DNA from: Pseudoalteromonas citrea
GTDB taxonomy: Bacteria; Pseudomonadota; Gammaproteobacteria; Enterobacterales; Alteromonadaceae
DNA: 64,000 nucleotides
Reading direction: 5' to 3'
Assembly (NCBI RefSeq): GCF_000238375.3
Contig: NZ_AHBZ03000021.1
Span: forward strand, 186,001 to 250,000
The notes under the pieces are model-generated. The model was not told where the DNA came from. It saw only the letters and a list, made by a program, of their open reading frames with translations, and made no database searches. This document shows, one piece after another, positions 1 to 8,962 of this stretch (the stretch's first letter is position 1; each line of letters begins with the position of its first letter). A program made the position numbers and the translations under genes.

Positions 1-960
1 GAAAAACAGCTAAGTGCAGACGTGTACATTCATGTTGATAAGTATGATCCAGCGCTTCGGACACGACTAAACACTGACCCTGATATAAAACGTGTTGGCA
101 TCTATATGGCAGGTGATGGCTACTTAAATAATGTACCAACAACTCTGGCAAGTTTTGGTCAAGGGCATTTAGCCTTTTCTCACATAAACCTCACCTCTGG
201 TGACGCTGTTGCACCGTCTCATTTTGTCAATGGTGGCTGCATAGCCAATGAACAAGCGGCGATTAAGTATGGCTATCAGCTTGATGATAGAGTGACATTC
301 AAGCAGAATCAGCATACCTTTGAGTGCAGAATATCGGCTTTTTCATATGATTATGGTAACACTGCGTTAAGTCTTATCACACAAGAAGCAACGATTAAAA
401 CCAGCCCATTGCATTGGCAAGTCTATGGTTTGTCGATTACTTTAAATGACACAATCTCAGTTGATAAGCTCACAGAACGACTCATTGACCAATATCAAAT
501 TGATAACACCAGCATCACCGAAAACAAACGCTTCAAACAAATTGCGACAAGGCTATTTAATGACACCTTTAAAGTCACCAAAGTATTAAACGGATTTATT
601 TTAGCCATTGCACTGGTAAGCCTTTGCATCAGTTTATTGAGCTTAAGCACCCAGCATTCAAAACAACTTGCAGTGTTAAATAGTTTGGGTGTTGATACTA
701 TGCAATTGCACACACTCAAACTCGTACAAACGACTCTGCTGGTTGGTTTTACCTGCTTATTTGCGATTCCGTTGGGGCTCGCACTAGGAATGGCACTCTT
801 AAAATTTGTCATGCCTATAGCATTTGGTTGGACGATTCATTTTTATTTAGACGTACCTGCCCTGCTCAGTACTTGTATGTTATTGCTCGTTGCCGCTGTA
901 CTGTGCGCCTATCTGCCCATTAAAAATCTGACAGCCCGTTTACATGGCAAAGGACAATAA
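1..960 (+). CDS. ABC transporter permease, FtsX-like, C-terminal part (5' truncated by window edge)
   Basis: The frame is open from base 1, so the gene begins before the window; the GTG at 22 is internal. About 319 codons are visible. The first ~185 residues are a soluble extracytoplasmic domain. The last ~130 residues hold three hydrophobic segments (about residues 190-212, 233-262 and 275-300, counted from the GTG at 22). This is the typical C-terminal FtsX/MacB-type permease layout. The stop codon lies 3 nt before the AttH-like gene, so the two are surely co-transcribed. In the AttEFGH arrangement a permease of this kind precedes the AttH lipoprotein. The substrate is unknown. Family assignment rests on topology and neighbourhood. 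Confidence 0.75.
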   Translation, partial: EKQLSADVYIHVDKYDPALRTRLNTDPDIKRVGIYMAGDGYLNNVPTTLASFGQGHLAFSHINLTSGDAVAPSHFVNGGCIANEQAAIKYGYQLDDRVTFKQNQHTFECRISAFSYDYGNTALSLITQEATIKTSPLHWQVYGLSITLNDTISVDKLTERLIDQYQIDNTSITENKRFKQIATRLFNDTFKVTKVLNGFILAIALVSLCISLLSLSTQHSKQLAVLNSLGVDTMQLHTLKLVQTTLLVGFTCLFAIPLGLALGMALLKFVMPIAFGWTIHFYLDVPALLSTCMLLLVAAVLCAYLPIKNLTARLHGKGQ

Positions 961-963
961 ACA

Positions 964-2013
964 ATGACCAAATATGCATTTATACTCCTGTCGATTTTAC
1001 TGCTATTAGGCTGTGAACCGGCACCCCAAAGACCAAACATCGACGCAGTACAATCTGTCAGTGGCAAGCCGGTGGACAGAAATCGAGGGGTGATCTTGCC
1101 ACAAGATCATGGGCCTCATTTAGAACAAGGTATCGAGTGGTGGTATGTAACCGCAAACCTTACAGCCACTACAGGTGAAACATTTGGCGTACAATGGACA
1201 CTATTTCGAACCCAGATGCCCCTCCCCATTAAATCCACTTGGTGGGACAATCAACTGTACTTTGCACATTTTGCGCTACAACATGAACAATCTCATGTGG
1301 CCTTTGAACGCTTCGCTCGAGTTGGCCAAGCTAATATCACAGCAAGTCCATTCGAGGCATATTTAGATGACTGGTCGCTGAAAAGTGCAGAATCAAACTT
1401 TTTACCTTTAAAAATGACCGCAAAACAGGGGGAATACGCGGTTGATGTTTCACTGAATAATAGTCCACTTACCTTGCATGGTGACAATGGATATAGCCAA
1501 AAAACCAACAGCGGACATGCTTCTTACTATTTTAGCTACCCTTTTCTTAAAACCAACGGCACCGTGACTTTTAACGGTAAAACATACTCAGTATCAGGGA
1601 ATGCTTGGTACGACAGAGAGTGGTCAGCCAGTCTAATTGATAAAAACCAACTAGGCTGGGATTGGTTTAGCTTAGCCAGTGACAACTCACCTAATGAAGG
1701 GCTGATGCTTTTTTGTATTCGTGATGCTCAGCAAAATTATGACTACTGTAGCGGCACCCGTATTGCCGAGAATGGTCAAACAACCCAGATCCCACAACAT
1801 GACATCAGCTTGCGTGTAGTAGAACAGATCACGCTCGATGGCGCACAATATCCAAGCCGGTGGAAAGTTGAATTGCCCAATACTGAACCTGTATTTATTG
1901 AATCCATCACAAAAAACGCTTTAAATAAACTATCAATACGATATTGGGAAGGCCGTGTAAAAGCCTCAGGCGGGTTCAATGGAACCGGCTATGCTGAGTT
2001 AGTCGGGTATTGA
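964..2013 (+). CDS. AttH-like lipoprotein (lipocalin-like/CrtC-related component of an ABC system)
   Basis: 349 aa. The N-terminus is a lipoprotein signal with lipobox LLGC (Cys about residue 17), so the mature protein is membrane-anchored. The first third carries the family hallmark EWWYVTANL, followed by QWTLFRTQ; later come a YYFSYP block and WYDREWS, typical of the AttH/COG5621 'predicted secreted hydrolase' family, which shares the CrtC/lipocalin-like fold. The start follows the upstream permease stop by 3 nt, indicating an operon. AttH proteins accompany ABC permeases of the AttEFG type; a catalytic role has been proposed for relatives but cannot be shown here. The length is normal. A hairpin with T-run just downstream probably ends the transcript. 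Confidence 0.85.
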   Translation: MTKYAFILLSILLLLGCEPAPQRPNIDAVQSVSGKPVDRNRGVILPQDHGPHLEQGIEWWYVTANLTATTGETFGVQWTLFRTQMPLPIKSTWWDNQLYFAHFALQHEQSHVAFERFARVGQANITASPFEAYLDDWSLKSAESNFLPLKMTAKQGEYAVDVSLNNSPLTLHGDNGYSQKTNSGHASYYFSYPFLKTNGTVTFNGKTYSVSGNAWYDREWSASLIDKNQLGWDWFSLASDNSPNEGLMLFCIRDAQQNYDYCSGTRIAENGQTTQIPQHDISLRVVEQITLDGAQYPSRWKVELPNTEPVFIESITKNALNKLSIRYWEGRVKASGGFNGTGYAELVGY

Positions 2014-2021
2014 CCTCAGTT

Positions 2022-2066
2022 AACCCGAATCAATTACGATGCACCCAGATGATTCGGGTTTATTTT
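2022..2066 (+). terminator. Rho-independent terminator after the AttH operon
   Basis: Perfect 11-bp inverted repeat AACCCGAATCA (2022-2032) and TGATTCGGGTT (2050-2060) followed by TATTTT. It ends the plus-strand operon and overlaps the 3' end of the converging acetyltransferase gene, so it may serve both directions. Confidence 0.75.
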
Positions 2067-2603
2067 CGACGTTAAAACATGATCTTGCCAACAACCCGCG
2101 ATTTTCAAGTATGACTTGGCAACGCCTTCCTTCTCAAAACCAAGTCGCATTAATAACCTTTCACTACGCGTATTTTCAGGCATATAATTTGCCATCACTC
2201 GGTGCAAATCTAAGTGAGTAAACACATAGTCAATGGCAGCTTCTAACATCTCAAACATGTACCCTTTCCCTTCATCTTGCACATTAATTGAGTACCCTAA
2301 ATGACAAGCTTGAAAAACGCCTTGAACAATATTGGAAAAAGTACAAATACAAACAATCTTTGAACGAGATTTATCAAGCCCAACAAACGGAATTGCAGAA
2401 CCTGATACAAAGTTATGCATACCTGATTCAATACGTATTTTAACTGAATCATCAGTAAAATAGCCTGACGCTCTAATAGGTTCCCACTTTGATAAATGAG
2501 CGCGGTTGTTATGTTCATATGCCGCTAAAAGATGAAAATCAGCTGGCTTAAGCACAGTGATGATCAGGTTCTCGGTTATTAACTCTGGAATGGGCGTTTG
2601 CAC
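2034..2603 (-). CDS. GNAT N-acetyltransferase, RimJ/RimL type
   Basis: 189 aa, the usual length for RimJ/RimL-type ribosomal-protein or amino-acid acetyltransferases. The N-terminus has the ITENLIITVLKPAD strand typical of the group. The acetyl-CoA loop is represented by QDEGKGYMFEMLEAAIDY, and the C-terminal NTRSERLLMRLGFEKEG motif is characteristic of GNAT motif B. The GTG start is supported by AGAGG six bases upstream. It is transcribed towards the AttH gene. The substrate cannot be deduced; protein alanine N-acetylation is the default family expectation. Confidence 0.85.
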   Translation of the reverse strand: MQTPIPELITENLIITVLKPADFHLLAAYEHNNRAHLSKWEPIRASGYFTDDSVKIRIESGMHNFVSGSAIPFVGLDKSRSKIVCICTFSNIVQGVFQACHLGYSINVQDEGKGYMFEMLEAAIDYVFTHLDLHRVMANYMPENTRSERLLMRLGFEKEGVAKSYLKIAGCWQDHVLTSKINPNHLGAS

Positions 2604-3210
2604 TTATACCTCTTAAAAAGAATATGTGAGTCACCAGTAAACTCGGTGTTATTTTATACGTTTTTGAACTACAAGAATTTGGGAGTTCTTTTCATAAAAC
2701 ACCCTGACAGATTTGATCAACCCTTTGCGTAGGAGTATACACAGAGTCACAGTGGCGGAGCTTATCACACCCACAGTTGCTATAAGAAGGTCCCGGCAAA
2801 AAAACCATTATGCAGGTGTTTAACTGAGAAAATAGCCTATACAAAAAAACTACTTGTTTCTTTGCCGATAAGGTCGTAACCCTTTCAGGGGTTTTCCCCT
2901 CTTCTATTTCTCACTATAAATTTCGCATTTATTACCTGGGTTCAGGCTTAACTATATTGTCTCATAATAAATTTACACCTATAAAAACTAGCTTTTTCAT
3001 GATGTGACAAGAAGAACGCCTTAAAAGTTTGCACAAAAGGTACAACTTTGGTATTTTTAATATATAAAAAATAACTGACATATAAAGTGAATTGTATTTG
3101 ATTTTTTAGTGCTATTTATATTTTAAAAATCTAAAAACTTCATTGCACAAGCCAAGTGTGAAAAATATTTTTAGATTACTTATCAATTACTAAACACTAA
3201 CAGGACAAAA
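2604..3210. other. AT-rich intergenic region, no gene seen
   Basis: 607 bp without a convincing ORF. A weak hairpin (AACCC at 2878 pairing with GGGTT near 2889, then TTTT) could be a decayed terminator. The last ~250 bp are very AT-rich and probably contain the promoter of the PL5-like gene. Nothing else recognised. Confidence 0.4.
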
Positions 3211-4404
3211 TTGAACTTATTAACTTTAAAGAATCTGTACCATGATTACTCTTTAAAAAGAGGCCTATTTAACTATCGTAAATCATGCCGTGCATCTTTA
3301 TCTGAAATAGATAATCTACAAGACTGTTTTTCTCATTCATATTTTCAAAGTATAGCAAAAAATTATAGCAAAAAATTAGGTTCGGTAGATTTAAGCTGGC
3401 TAGCTTCAGAAGCTGATAAAATCATTAAAAAGCCATATTTAGATATTACTAAAAAAAATTTAGATACGTTTGGTATCAATAGTAATGACTACATTTCCTT
3501 TGCTCCTTATTACTGGTGTGAAACGGAAGAAAACCCGTTAAGTAAAAGCTCTGTTAAGCCATCATACAAAGATAGTCGCTCTAACCCATTTCTAGCTAAC
3601 CAATCCGACAAACCTAAATTAGCTCAACTATGCGCAAGAGTGCATTTATTAGCACTCGCCTCAGCTAAGTATAAAGAGAAGCACTATATAGAATACATTC
3701 ATGAACAATTGAATATTTGGTTTGTTGAACAGAAAACCAGAATGTCTCCAAATATGAAATACGCGCAAATAAAACCATGGAAGGGAGCCAAGCGTGGTTA
3801 TGGGATAATTGACTCTCGGTGGATAATTTTATTATTAGATGCCTTGGTTATATTAAAATATGAAGTAAATTATGAGGTCGATGAGGGAGTAATGTCATGG
3901 CTAATAGAGTTTGCCGATTGGATCTTAACATCTTCTAGTGGCTTAAATGAAATCATGAGAGAAAACAATAGAGGATCATGGGTTGACGTTTTGCTATGCT
4001 ACATCGCGCTCTCTGTTAATAAACAAGATGTTACGATTTCTATTATTGAACACAATTTAGCTAATCGACTTAGTAAACAGATAGGTGAAGATGGACTTCA
4101 ACCCCTTGAAATGAGGCGTTATAATCCTGTTAGTTACTCTTTGTACAATATGTATCCACTTTACTATTTATATAACTTAGAGCAGCATTTTAATGTTGAT
4201 GATAATGAAAGGGAACATATAAATAGACTAAGAGGCTCTGAGGTAAGTTTGTCAAAATTAATCACTGGAAACGAAAAAGGTAAAATTGAACACATAAATT
4301 TCTGCTCCAGTTATAATTTGAATTTATACTATCCGTATTCTCATGCACAATTAAGTAACTTCCCTTGCATAATACCATTTACAGAAAATCAAGATGAAAA
4401 GTAA
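3211..4404 (+). CDS. Alginate-lyase-fold (PL5-like) protein with altered active site
   Basis: 397 aa, TTG start with AGGA seven bases upstream. The alginate_lyase (PF05426) fold is recognisable from ISFAPYYW (~95-102), DSRSNP (~121-126), the RVHLLALASAKY helix (~143-154), KTRMSPNMKYAQ (~175-186) and GYGIIDSRW (~196-204). In characterised PL5 lyases the next motif is Asn-Asn-His; here it is Asn252-Asn253-Arg254, so the catalytic His is replaced. The downstream Arg (MRR, 301-303) and Tyr (SYSLYN, Tyr309) are kept. No signal peptide is visible, which is unusual for a secreted lyase. The gene is AT-rich with rare-looking codon use and sits alone among mobile remnants, suggesting transfer. It could be an inactive or re-purposed lyase or belong to a polysaccharide-biosynthesis cluster. 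Confidence 0.7.
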   Translation: MNLLTLKNLYHDYSLKRGLFNYRKSCRASLSEIDNLQDCFSHSYFQSIAKNYSKKLGSVDLSWLASEADKIIKKPYLDITKKNLDTFGINSNDYISFAPYYWCETEENPLSKSSVKPSYKDSRSNPFLANQSDKPKLAQLCARVHLLALASAKYKEKHYIEYIHEQLNIWFVEQKTRMSPNMKYAQIKPWKGAKRGYGIIDSRWIILLLDALVILKYEVNYEVDEGVMSWLIEFADWILTSSSGLNEIMRENNRGSWVDVLLCYIALSVNKQDVTISIIEHNLANRLSKQIGEDGLQPLEMRRYNPVSYSLYNMYPLYYLYNLEQHFNVDDNEREHINRLRGSEVSLSKLITGNEKGKIEHINFCSSYNLNLYYPYSHAQLSNFPCIIPFTENQDEK

Positions 4405-4556
4405 AATTTTCGTAAACCACTTTATTTTGACTCTTTATTATGGTGTGCTAGTAATTTTTAATAGCGTAGTTTACTAAATAATTGTTCTTATCTTACATTG
4501 TGCGCTTAGCTCGAAATTAGAGAGCCTCACTATATGTTTCCCGTAAGTAACATATT

Positions 4557-4600
4557 CCCGAATTCAACACTGAAGTGCAACACTCTCTAATATCAAACGG
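4557..4600 (+). repeat. ~45-bp dispersed repeat, copy 1 (possible IS end)
   Basis: Shares CCGAATTCAACA, GAAGT, CAC and TAATATC blocks in the same order and spacing with 52578-52620. It looks like a decayed insertion-sequence terminus; no transposase is attached at either place. Confidence 0.4.
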
Positions 4601-5034
4601 CCATTGCAGTTTTTTGAAATAACTGATGACCGTTTGAGCCCTTAAAATTTTATAGAGTGATTGTTAATTCAGCAAGGTTAATGTCTTCATCTGTTACATT
4701 TATCAACTCCGTACTTTTTACATGCTTCCTCAACAGACTAATGGCATTTTTTGATATTAATTAAAAATGAATATACCGCTCTCTAAGTTCATACAATAAA
4801 TCTCAAGGTAATGTTTAAACATCAAATTAGATTAGCAGGCAACTATTAAGACAGAAGGAAAACTAACCTGATTGGGTGTTAAGAGTACCTGTCACCGCCT
4901 ATCATTGTTCGCTATAGTTAGATGAAAAAATGCTAAACCTGACTATATAAAACCCAGTAATAACATGATAGATAAACAGTTTTTAGCTATTCAAATTAGG
5001 AGGAGTTCAAAGCTAATTAGGCGCATTGAAATAA

Positions 5035-5185
5035 CAGTTGGATCCTGGTATATGTCAGAGACGCGATCTATTGCAAGTGAAGGAAACGTAAAATAGTGGC
5101 AGCGACCAAGTTAAAAATGAGGTAGTATATTCTACCCCATTAGGGTTATTTTGTTTGGCATACTGGCAGTATGCCACATATGCCG
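5035..5185 (+). repeat. Non-coding repeat E2, copy 1 (~150 bp)
   Basis: Aligns with 19385-19536: both start with TATGTCAGAG, continue through AGTGGCAGCGAC and the hairpin GGTAG-N-CTACC (here near 5123-5140), then GTTATTTTGTTTG and a terminal hairpin (GGCATAC/GTATGCC here). No ORF is conserved. Probably a MITE-like element of unknown origin. Confidence 0.6.
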
Positions 5186-5192
5186 CCCAAAT

Positions 5193-6265
5193 TTACCACT
5201 TGTTTACAACATTAACTTTCATATTTTTAACTGTATTATTATGGATAAAAATTCGCTTTAAAAACCGAGAGAACGAACCATTTTCTATATACTTATAACT
5301 AAAAGAAGAAACATAATGAATTATAACCGTTAGAGTTAAAAGAATGCCAACCTCCTGAAAAATATTAAAATCGTTCCCAGCTAAGTGAAGTAGAAAACCT
5401 AACACTAATACATGACTTAGATATATTGAATAGGAATAATCCCCAGACTTGATCAGAAACTTAGCAATCCAGCTTGAATATGATATTTTTGAATCTAATA
5501 CAAGACAAGACAAGACAATGCAGCTAGCAGCAATAGTCTTTTGTACTAACCCAAACCCTAAAACTCCAGAAAGTAAGATTAAGCAAACACTAAGTAATAC
5601 CAATGCTTGCATATATGAAGAAAACAAGCGGTTTATTTTTTGAAACCCATCACTTTTAAAATAAAAACCAATTGCAAATCCGAATAAAAACTGACAAATT
5701 TGAGAGCCACCTAAAACTGTCGAATATATGTTTCCTTCAGGGAAGGATAAAGATAGAAAAACAACAATGAAAGAGCAAATTAATATTGAGTGTTTTTTGG
5801 ACAAGCCAATACTAATAGCTAATATAGTGTAGAATACCATTTCAAGAATTAAGGTCCATCCAACTGTTAACACTGGAAAGATTCCTATACCAGATGGATT
5901 TTGTGAAGGAACCAAAAAGTATGATTTAATTAAAGTTTCTCCATTGAAACTTGTCAACCAAAGCTCTTCAGGGTATAAAAACAAAAGCACTATCAAAATA
6001 GATGTATAGAACCAATAAGCAGGAATAACCCTTGTAACTCTTTTTACAAAAAAACTGGTAGCAGTCGTGCCTGTGTTTTTTGCAACTAGATACATGACTA
6101 GACCACTTAAAATAAAGAATAAATCTACACCAAAGCTTCCACGCGTTGATACAATGCTTCCAATAAGCGTCTTAGACTCAAAGTTATAGAATATCTGCAT
6201 ATAATGGTGATAAACAACCAACCAGCAAAGGCCCGAAGTATTTGTAAAGAATATATTTTATTCAT
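5193..6265 (-). pseudogene. Acyltransferase family 3 (OafA-like) membrane protein, frameshifted near the N-terminus
   Basis: The long frame (5193-6221) encodes ~342 aa with about ten hydrophobic segments and the signatures VVYHHY, GSFGVDLFFILSG and KRVTRVIPAYW of the acyltransferase-3 family, which O-acylates cell-surface glycans. Its only upstream start is a poor TTG. An ATG at 6265 opens another frame, MNKIYSLQILRAFA, exactly the missing family N-terminus; the two frames join if one base is restored after the GCT Ala codon near 6222. The gene therefore carries a -1 frameshift after 14 codons, or the sequence has an error there. The rest of the frame is intact, implying recent inactivation or reinitiation at the TTG. 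AT-rich, like the PL5-like gene. Confidence 0.75.
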
Positions 6266-6600
6266 GGAATTTCTATTTTTCCTTTTCGATGTCAATGATT
6301 AAATAATAATACTGACAGCTAGCATTCCTATATAACTTATCATTTTAATTTATTTTTTATTAGCACGTCAATTTTATCTCAAACCCTATTTACATTCAAC
6401 AACCTACTTCAACTTCGCTTTTAATTAACATTTGACTTTATATTTATTTGTTTAATATTAACAACGGGTTTTCGTGGTTTTACTTTGGTAAAAAGGCTGT
6501 ATTTTTCTTAATCAAAAATTTAGATAATAAGTGCGACATTCATACAAGGGTGTAGAAGAGGAAGGCAGCTGCTGAAAGTGGCGCGCACTTCTCGCCAGAG
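6266..6600. other. AT-rich intergenic region, no gene seen
   Basis: Very AT-rich stretch ahead of the acyltransferase start; presumably holds its promoter. No ORF or repeat recognised until the IS5 remnant. Confidence 0.4.
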
Positions 6601-6990
6601 AGCCCTGATGATCAAAATTTCTCAGTGTTAACTGTGTTGCTGATATTTGGGCATGCATAGCCCGATTATTTTATTTATTGCCCACACTTTAATAATCGTT
6701 TCTGTATGTTGGTTATTAAACTGATTAGTTTTAAGTTTATCACTCATTAATTGCTTAAAACGATACATAGCTGTCTCAGCTAGAGAACCAAGATGGCACC
6801 CCGAATTCAATTTCTACTGCGTTAACCCTATTTGGAGCATCATAAATACGGCAATGTTTCTGGGGCCTTTGTTCCCGGTATTGAGTATTATTTTTTGTCG
6901 GCGTCCGCATAATCACTTTTTGCTACGACCTCTTCATCACAGCTACGCGTGTTATGCCCACAGCCAACTGTAACTCTGTCTATATTATTT
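6600..6990 (-). pseudogene. IS5-family transposase remnant (C-terminal part)
   Basis: About 390 bp align with the neighbouring IS at 7090-7470. The longest open piece (6628-6810) encodes the transposase C-terminus (LAETAMYRFKQLM ... QHTETIIKV ... PKYQQ), and the preceding part is frame-broken. A degenerate terminal repeat (GATGATCAAA) lies at about 6605. It is more diverged than the adjacent copy, so it is an older insertion. Confidence 0.8.
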
Positions 6991-7058
6991 GGGGAAGATC
7001 AGTGTTGTAAGTATTCGCTTTTAAATATCTGAGTTTAGCGATAATCTAGGGGGGAAGG

Positions 7059-7828
7059 GGCCTTGTTGATCAAATAGCTAACTACCAATCAATTTCTCAG
7101 TTTTAACTTTGTTGCTGATATTTGGGCATACCTAGCCCATTCATTTTATTTATTGCCTTCACTTTAATCATCGTTTCAGTATGCTGACTATTGAATTGAC
7201 GACTTTTCAGCTTATCACCCATTAATTGTTTAAAACGATACATCGCCGTCTCGGCAAGTGAACGAAGATGGTACCCTGAATTCATTTTCCACTGCGTTAA
7301 CCCTATTTGGTGCATCATAAATATGGCATTGTTTCTGGGGTGTCCTTCTTCCCAGTATTGGGCATTCTCTCTTGGCGGTACCCGCATAATCGCACCTTTT
7401 GCTGCGACCTCCTCATAGCAACTGCGTGTGTCATATGCACCATCACCTGTGACTCTGTCTATATTCCTACGCAGTGGCCTGATTAAATCGGCAAGGGCTT
7501 CACCATCTGACACATTTACCATCGACAGCTCAGCACCCACAATATCGTGACTTGTCGCATCAACGGCCAAGTGCAATTTTCGCCAAGTTCGGCGCTTAGT
7601 CGCACGATGTTTTCTTGTATGCCATTCACCATTTCCATACACTTTAAGGCCCGTGCTATCGACCACAATATCTATAAAGCCTTTGCCTGCGCTTTTTCTA
7701 TATTGCACATCAAGTGTTTTACTGCGTTTGCACAAACAGCTATAACCGGGTGATTGCAGTGAGGTATCCATCATAGTCAGCAAGGAATTTACAAAACCTG
7801 GGGAAGGACTAAAAATCAAGCAACAAGG
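7059..7828 (-). mobile_element. IS5-family (IS903-like) element with internal deletion
   Basis: The left end reads GGCCTTGTTGATCAAAT at 7059; the right end, on the opposite strand, reads CCTTGTTGCTTGATTTTTAG (7828 inwards). These imperfect inverted repeats resemble the GGCTTTGTTG ends of the IS903 group. The transposase between them lacks its N-terminal ~70 residues because sequence is missing between the right end and the ORF. The element therefore cannot move by itself. Confidence 0.75.
7103..7819 (-). pseudogene. IS5-family DDE transposase, N-terminally truncated
   Basis: 238 aa remain of a family protein of roughly 300 aa. Present are the first DDE Asp region (DIVVDSTGLKVYG), the second Asp (VTGDGAYDTR) and the Glu-containing C-terminal block (SLAETAMYRFKQLMGDKL), with typical TWRKLHLAVD. 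The open frame runs into the right inverted repeat, so the apparent first ~8 residues are IS-end sequence and not the native N-terminus, which is deleted. A second, more decayed copy lies immediately downstream. Confidence 0.85.
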
Positions 7829-7836
7829 AATCGCTT

Positions 7837-8592
7837 ATGACACATCTAATTCGTATTACAAACACGGTAGTTTGTTTTGCAATGCTATCCTATTTAATAA
7901 TATCTACAACGGTACAAGCCCAAAATCTTTATTCATCTGCGCAAGGACGCTACGACTTGTCTCAGTTTGAGGTGGCGGCAAGTATCTATTTACTGGAAAA
8001 CAAAACGTTCTTTTATTTAGCAAGTTTCGGCGCTGTTAATTTAAAAGTGTATGGAGAATACGAAATAGACAAAAAAGGCCAAGTTACGCTTTACCCCGAC
8101 AAAGAGCTTCTTCGAGAATTTCATGTCTATGCTCTTAATAGTGAGGTCGAGAGTGGCGAGATCCTAGTTTCATTTAGAAGGCCTAGGTACAGAGATGCGA
8201 GAAAGTTAAAAATTATTTCACATGAAAAGCCAACGCAACTTCCTGAATTTACAGCTGAAGATAAAGAAGTCTCTTTGACCATAAAAAACCCTATCACTCA
8301 GAGCGTGCAACTGGAAAATTTGTTTTTAGATTACCACCAACTAATCAAGGTATCTAAGAATACATCTGAATTACGAATTTATCATAATTATGATGCACAT
8401 ATGATTAAAGAATTGCCAGACATTTACTTTAATTTTAAAGATAATTTATTAGTTGATGAAAATGGGAAAGAACACAAAAAGATGAATTTATCAAACAAGA
8501 TAATTGACAAGCTAAATGCTCTTAAAGCGAGACAAAATATAAAAGACAGCTTTGTTAGAGACGGTAAAAAGTATCAACTACTTATTGATTAG
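7837..8592 (+). CDS. Secreted protein of unknown function
   Basis: 251 aa, not recognised. The N-terminus is a clear signal peptide (charged start, hydrophobic ~12-25, cleavage after VQAQ), so the product is exported. The mature part is beta-rich and charged, with no catalytic motif that I can name; GRYDLSQFEVAASIYLLENK near residues 36-56 might be a useful family tag. The ribosome-binding site AAGGA lies eight bases before the ATG and overlaps the end of the adjacent IS element, whose insertion therefore replaced the native upstream region. A RAYT remnant follows. The gene may be cut off from its original promoter. Confidence 0.6.
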   Translation: MTHLIRITNTVVCFAMLSYLIISTTVQAQNLYSSAQGRYDLSQFEVAASIYLLENKTFFYLASFGAVNLKVYGEYEIDKKGQVTLYPDKELLREFHVYALNSEVESGEILVSFRRPRYRDARKLKIISHEKPTQLPEFTAEDKEVSLTIKNPITQSVQLENLFLDYHQLIKVSKNTSELRIYHNYDAHMIKELPDIYFNFKDNLLVDENGKEHKKMNLSNKIIDKLNALKARQNIKDSFVRDGKKYQLLID

Positions 8593-8656
8593 TAACTCCG
8601 TAACACATTGGTAAATAATTTCAGTTATCAATACTATCTGACTTGCATCGCAAGCT

Positions 8657-8777
8657 CGTATGATTGCTCTGTTACCTTATCTTCACCACACAAATAAGCA
8701 CGGCGAACACACCGTGAAATACAATGGTAGTATTTGGTATCAGTTAAACTCACTTGTCTTTTTCGTGCTGTCGCCAT
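8657..8777 (-). pseudogene. RAYT remnant: first ~40 codons only
   Basis: This stretch matches the 5' end of the intact RAYT gene at 13454-14428 almost base for base, from the ATG (8777) to the GQSYEH region, after which homology stops. It is followed by REP hairpins, as in the other two RAYT units. The rest of the transposase is lost. Confidence 0.85.
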
Positions 8778-8783
8778 GAAAGA

Positions 8784-8962
8784 GTTACCTATCTTTTAAG
8801 CTGAATTAAAAAGGTAGGTGATGAATGAAAAAGCGTCAATCTTGGTTGGGTTTCATGCTGAATTTTTCTCTTCATATGAAGGAGTTACCTACCTTTTAAC
8901 CTGAATTTAAAAGGTAGATGATGAATGAAAATCATCAATTTTGGATAGGTGTATTCTTAAAT
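8784..8962 (+). repeat. Two REP hairpin units next to the RAYT remnant
   Basis: Two hairpins, ACCTATCTTTT/AAAAAGGTAGGT (8787-8819) and ACCTACCTTTT/AAAAGGTAG (8887-8918), each followed by GATGAATGAAAA and a GTCAAT/ATCAAT-type tail. The first tail is ...GGTTGGGTTTCATG and the second ...GGATAGGTGTATTC, both diverged versions of the TGGGTGTCTTCTAAAT tail seen at the other copies. The tandem arrangement resembles a BIME. Confidence 0.75.

Larger units (their letters stand above)
4405..5192. other. Intergenic region with two repeat traces
   Basis: About 790 bp without a supported gene. Near 4557-4600 is a ~45-bp segment (CCCGAATTCAACA then GAAGT, CAC and TAATATC) found again near 52578-52620. From about 5035 to 5185 is a copy of repeat E2 described separately. 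Confidence 0.5.

Noticed and set aside
2878-2900. AACCC/GGGTT hairpin as a functional terminator
   Set aside because: Stem is only 5 bp and no gene ends nearby; kept only as a note in the intergenic entry.
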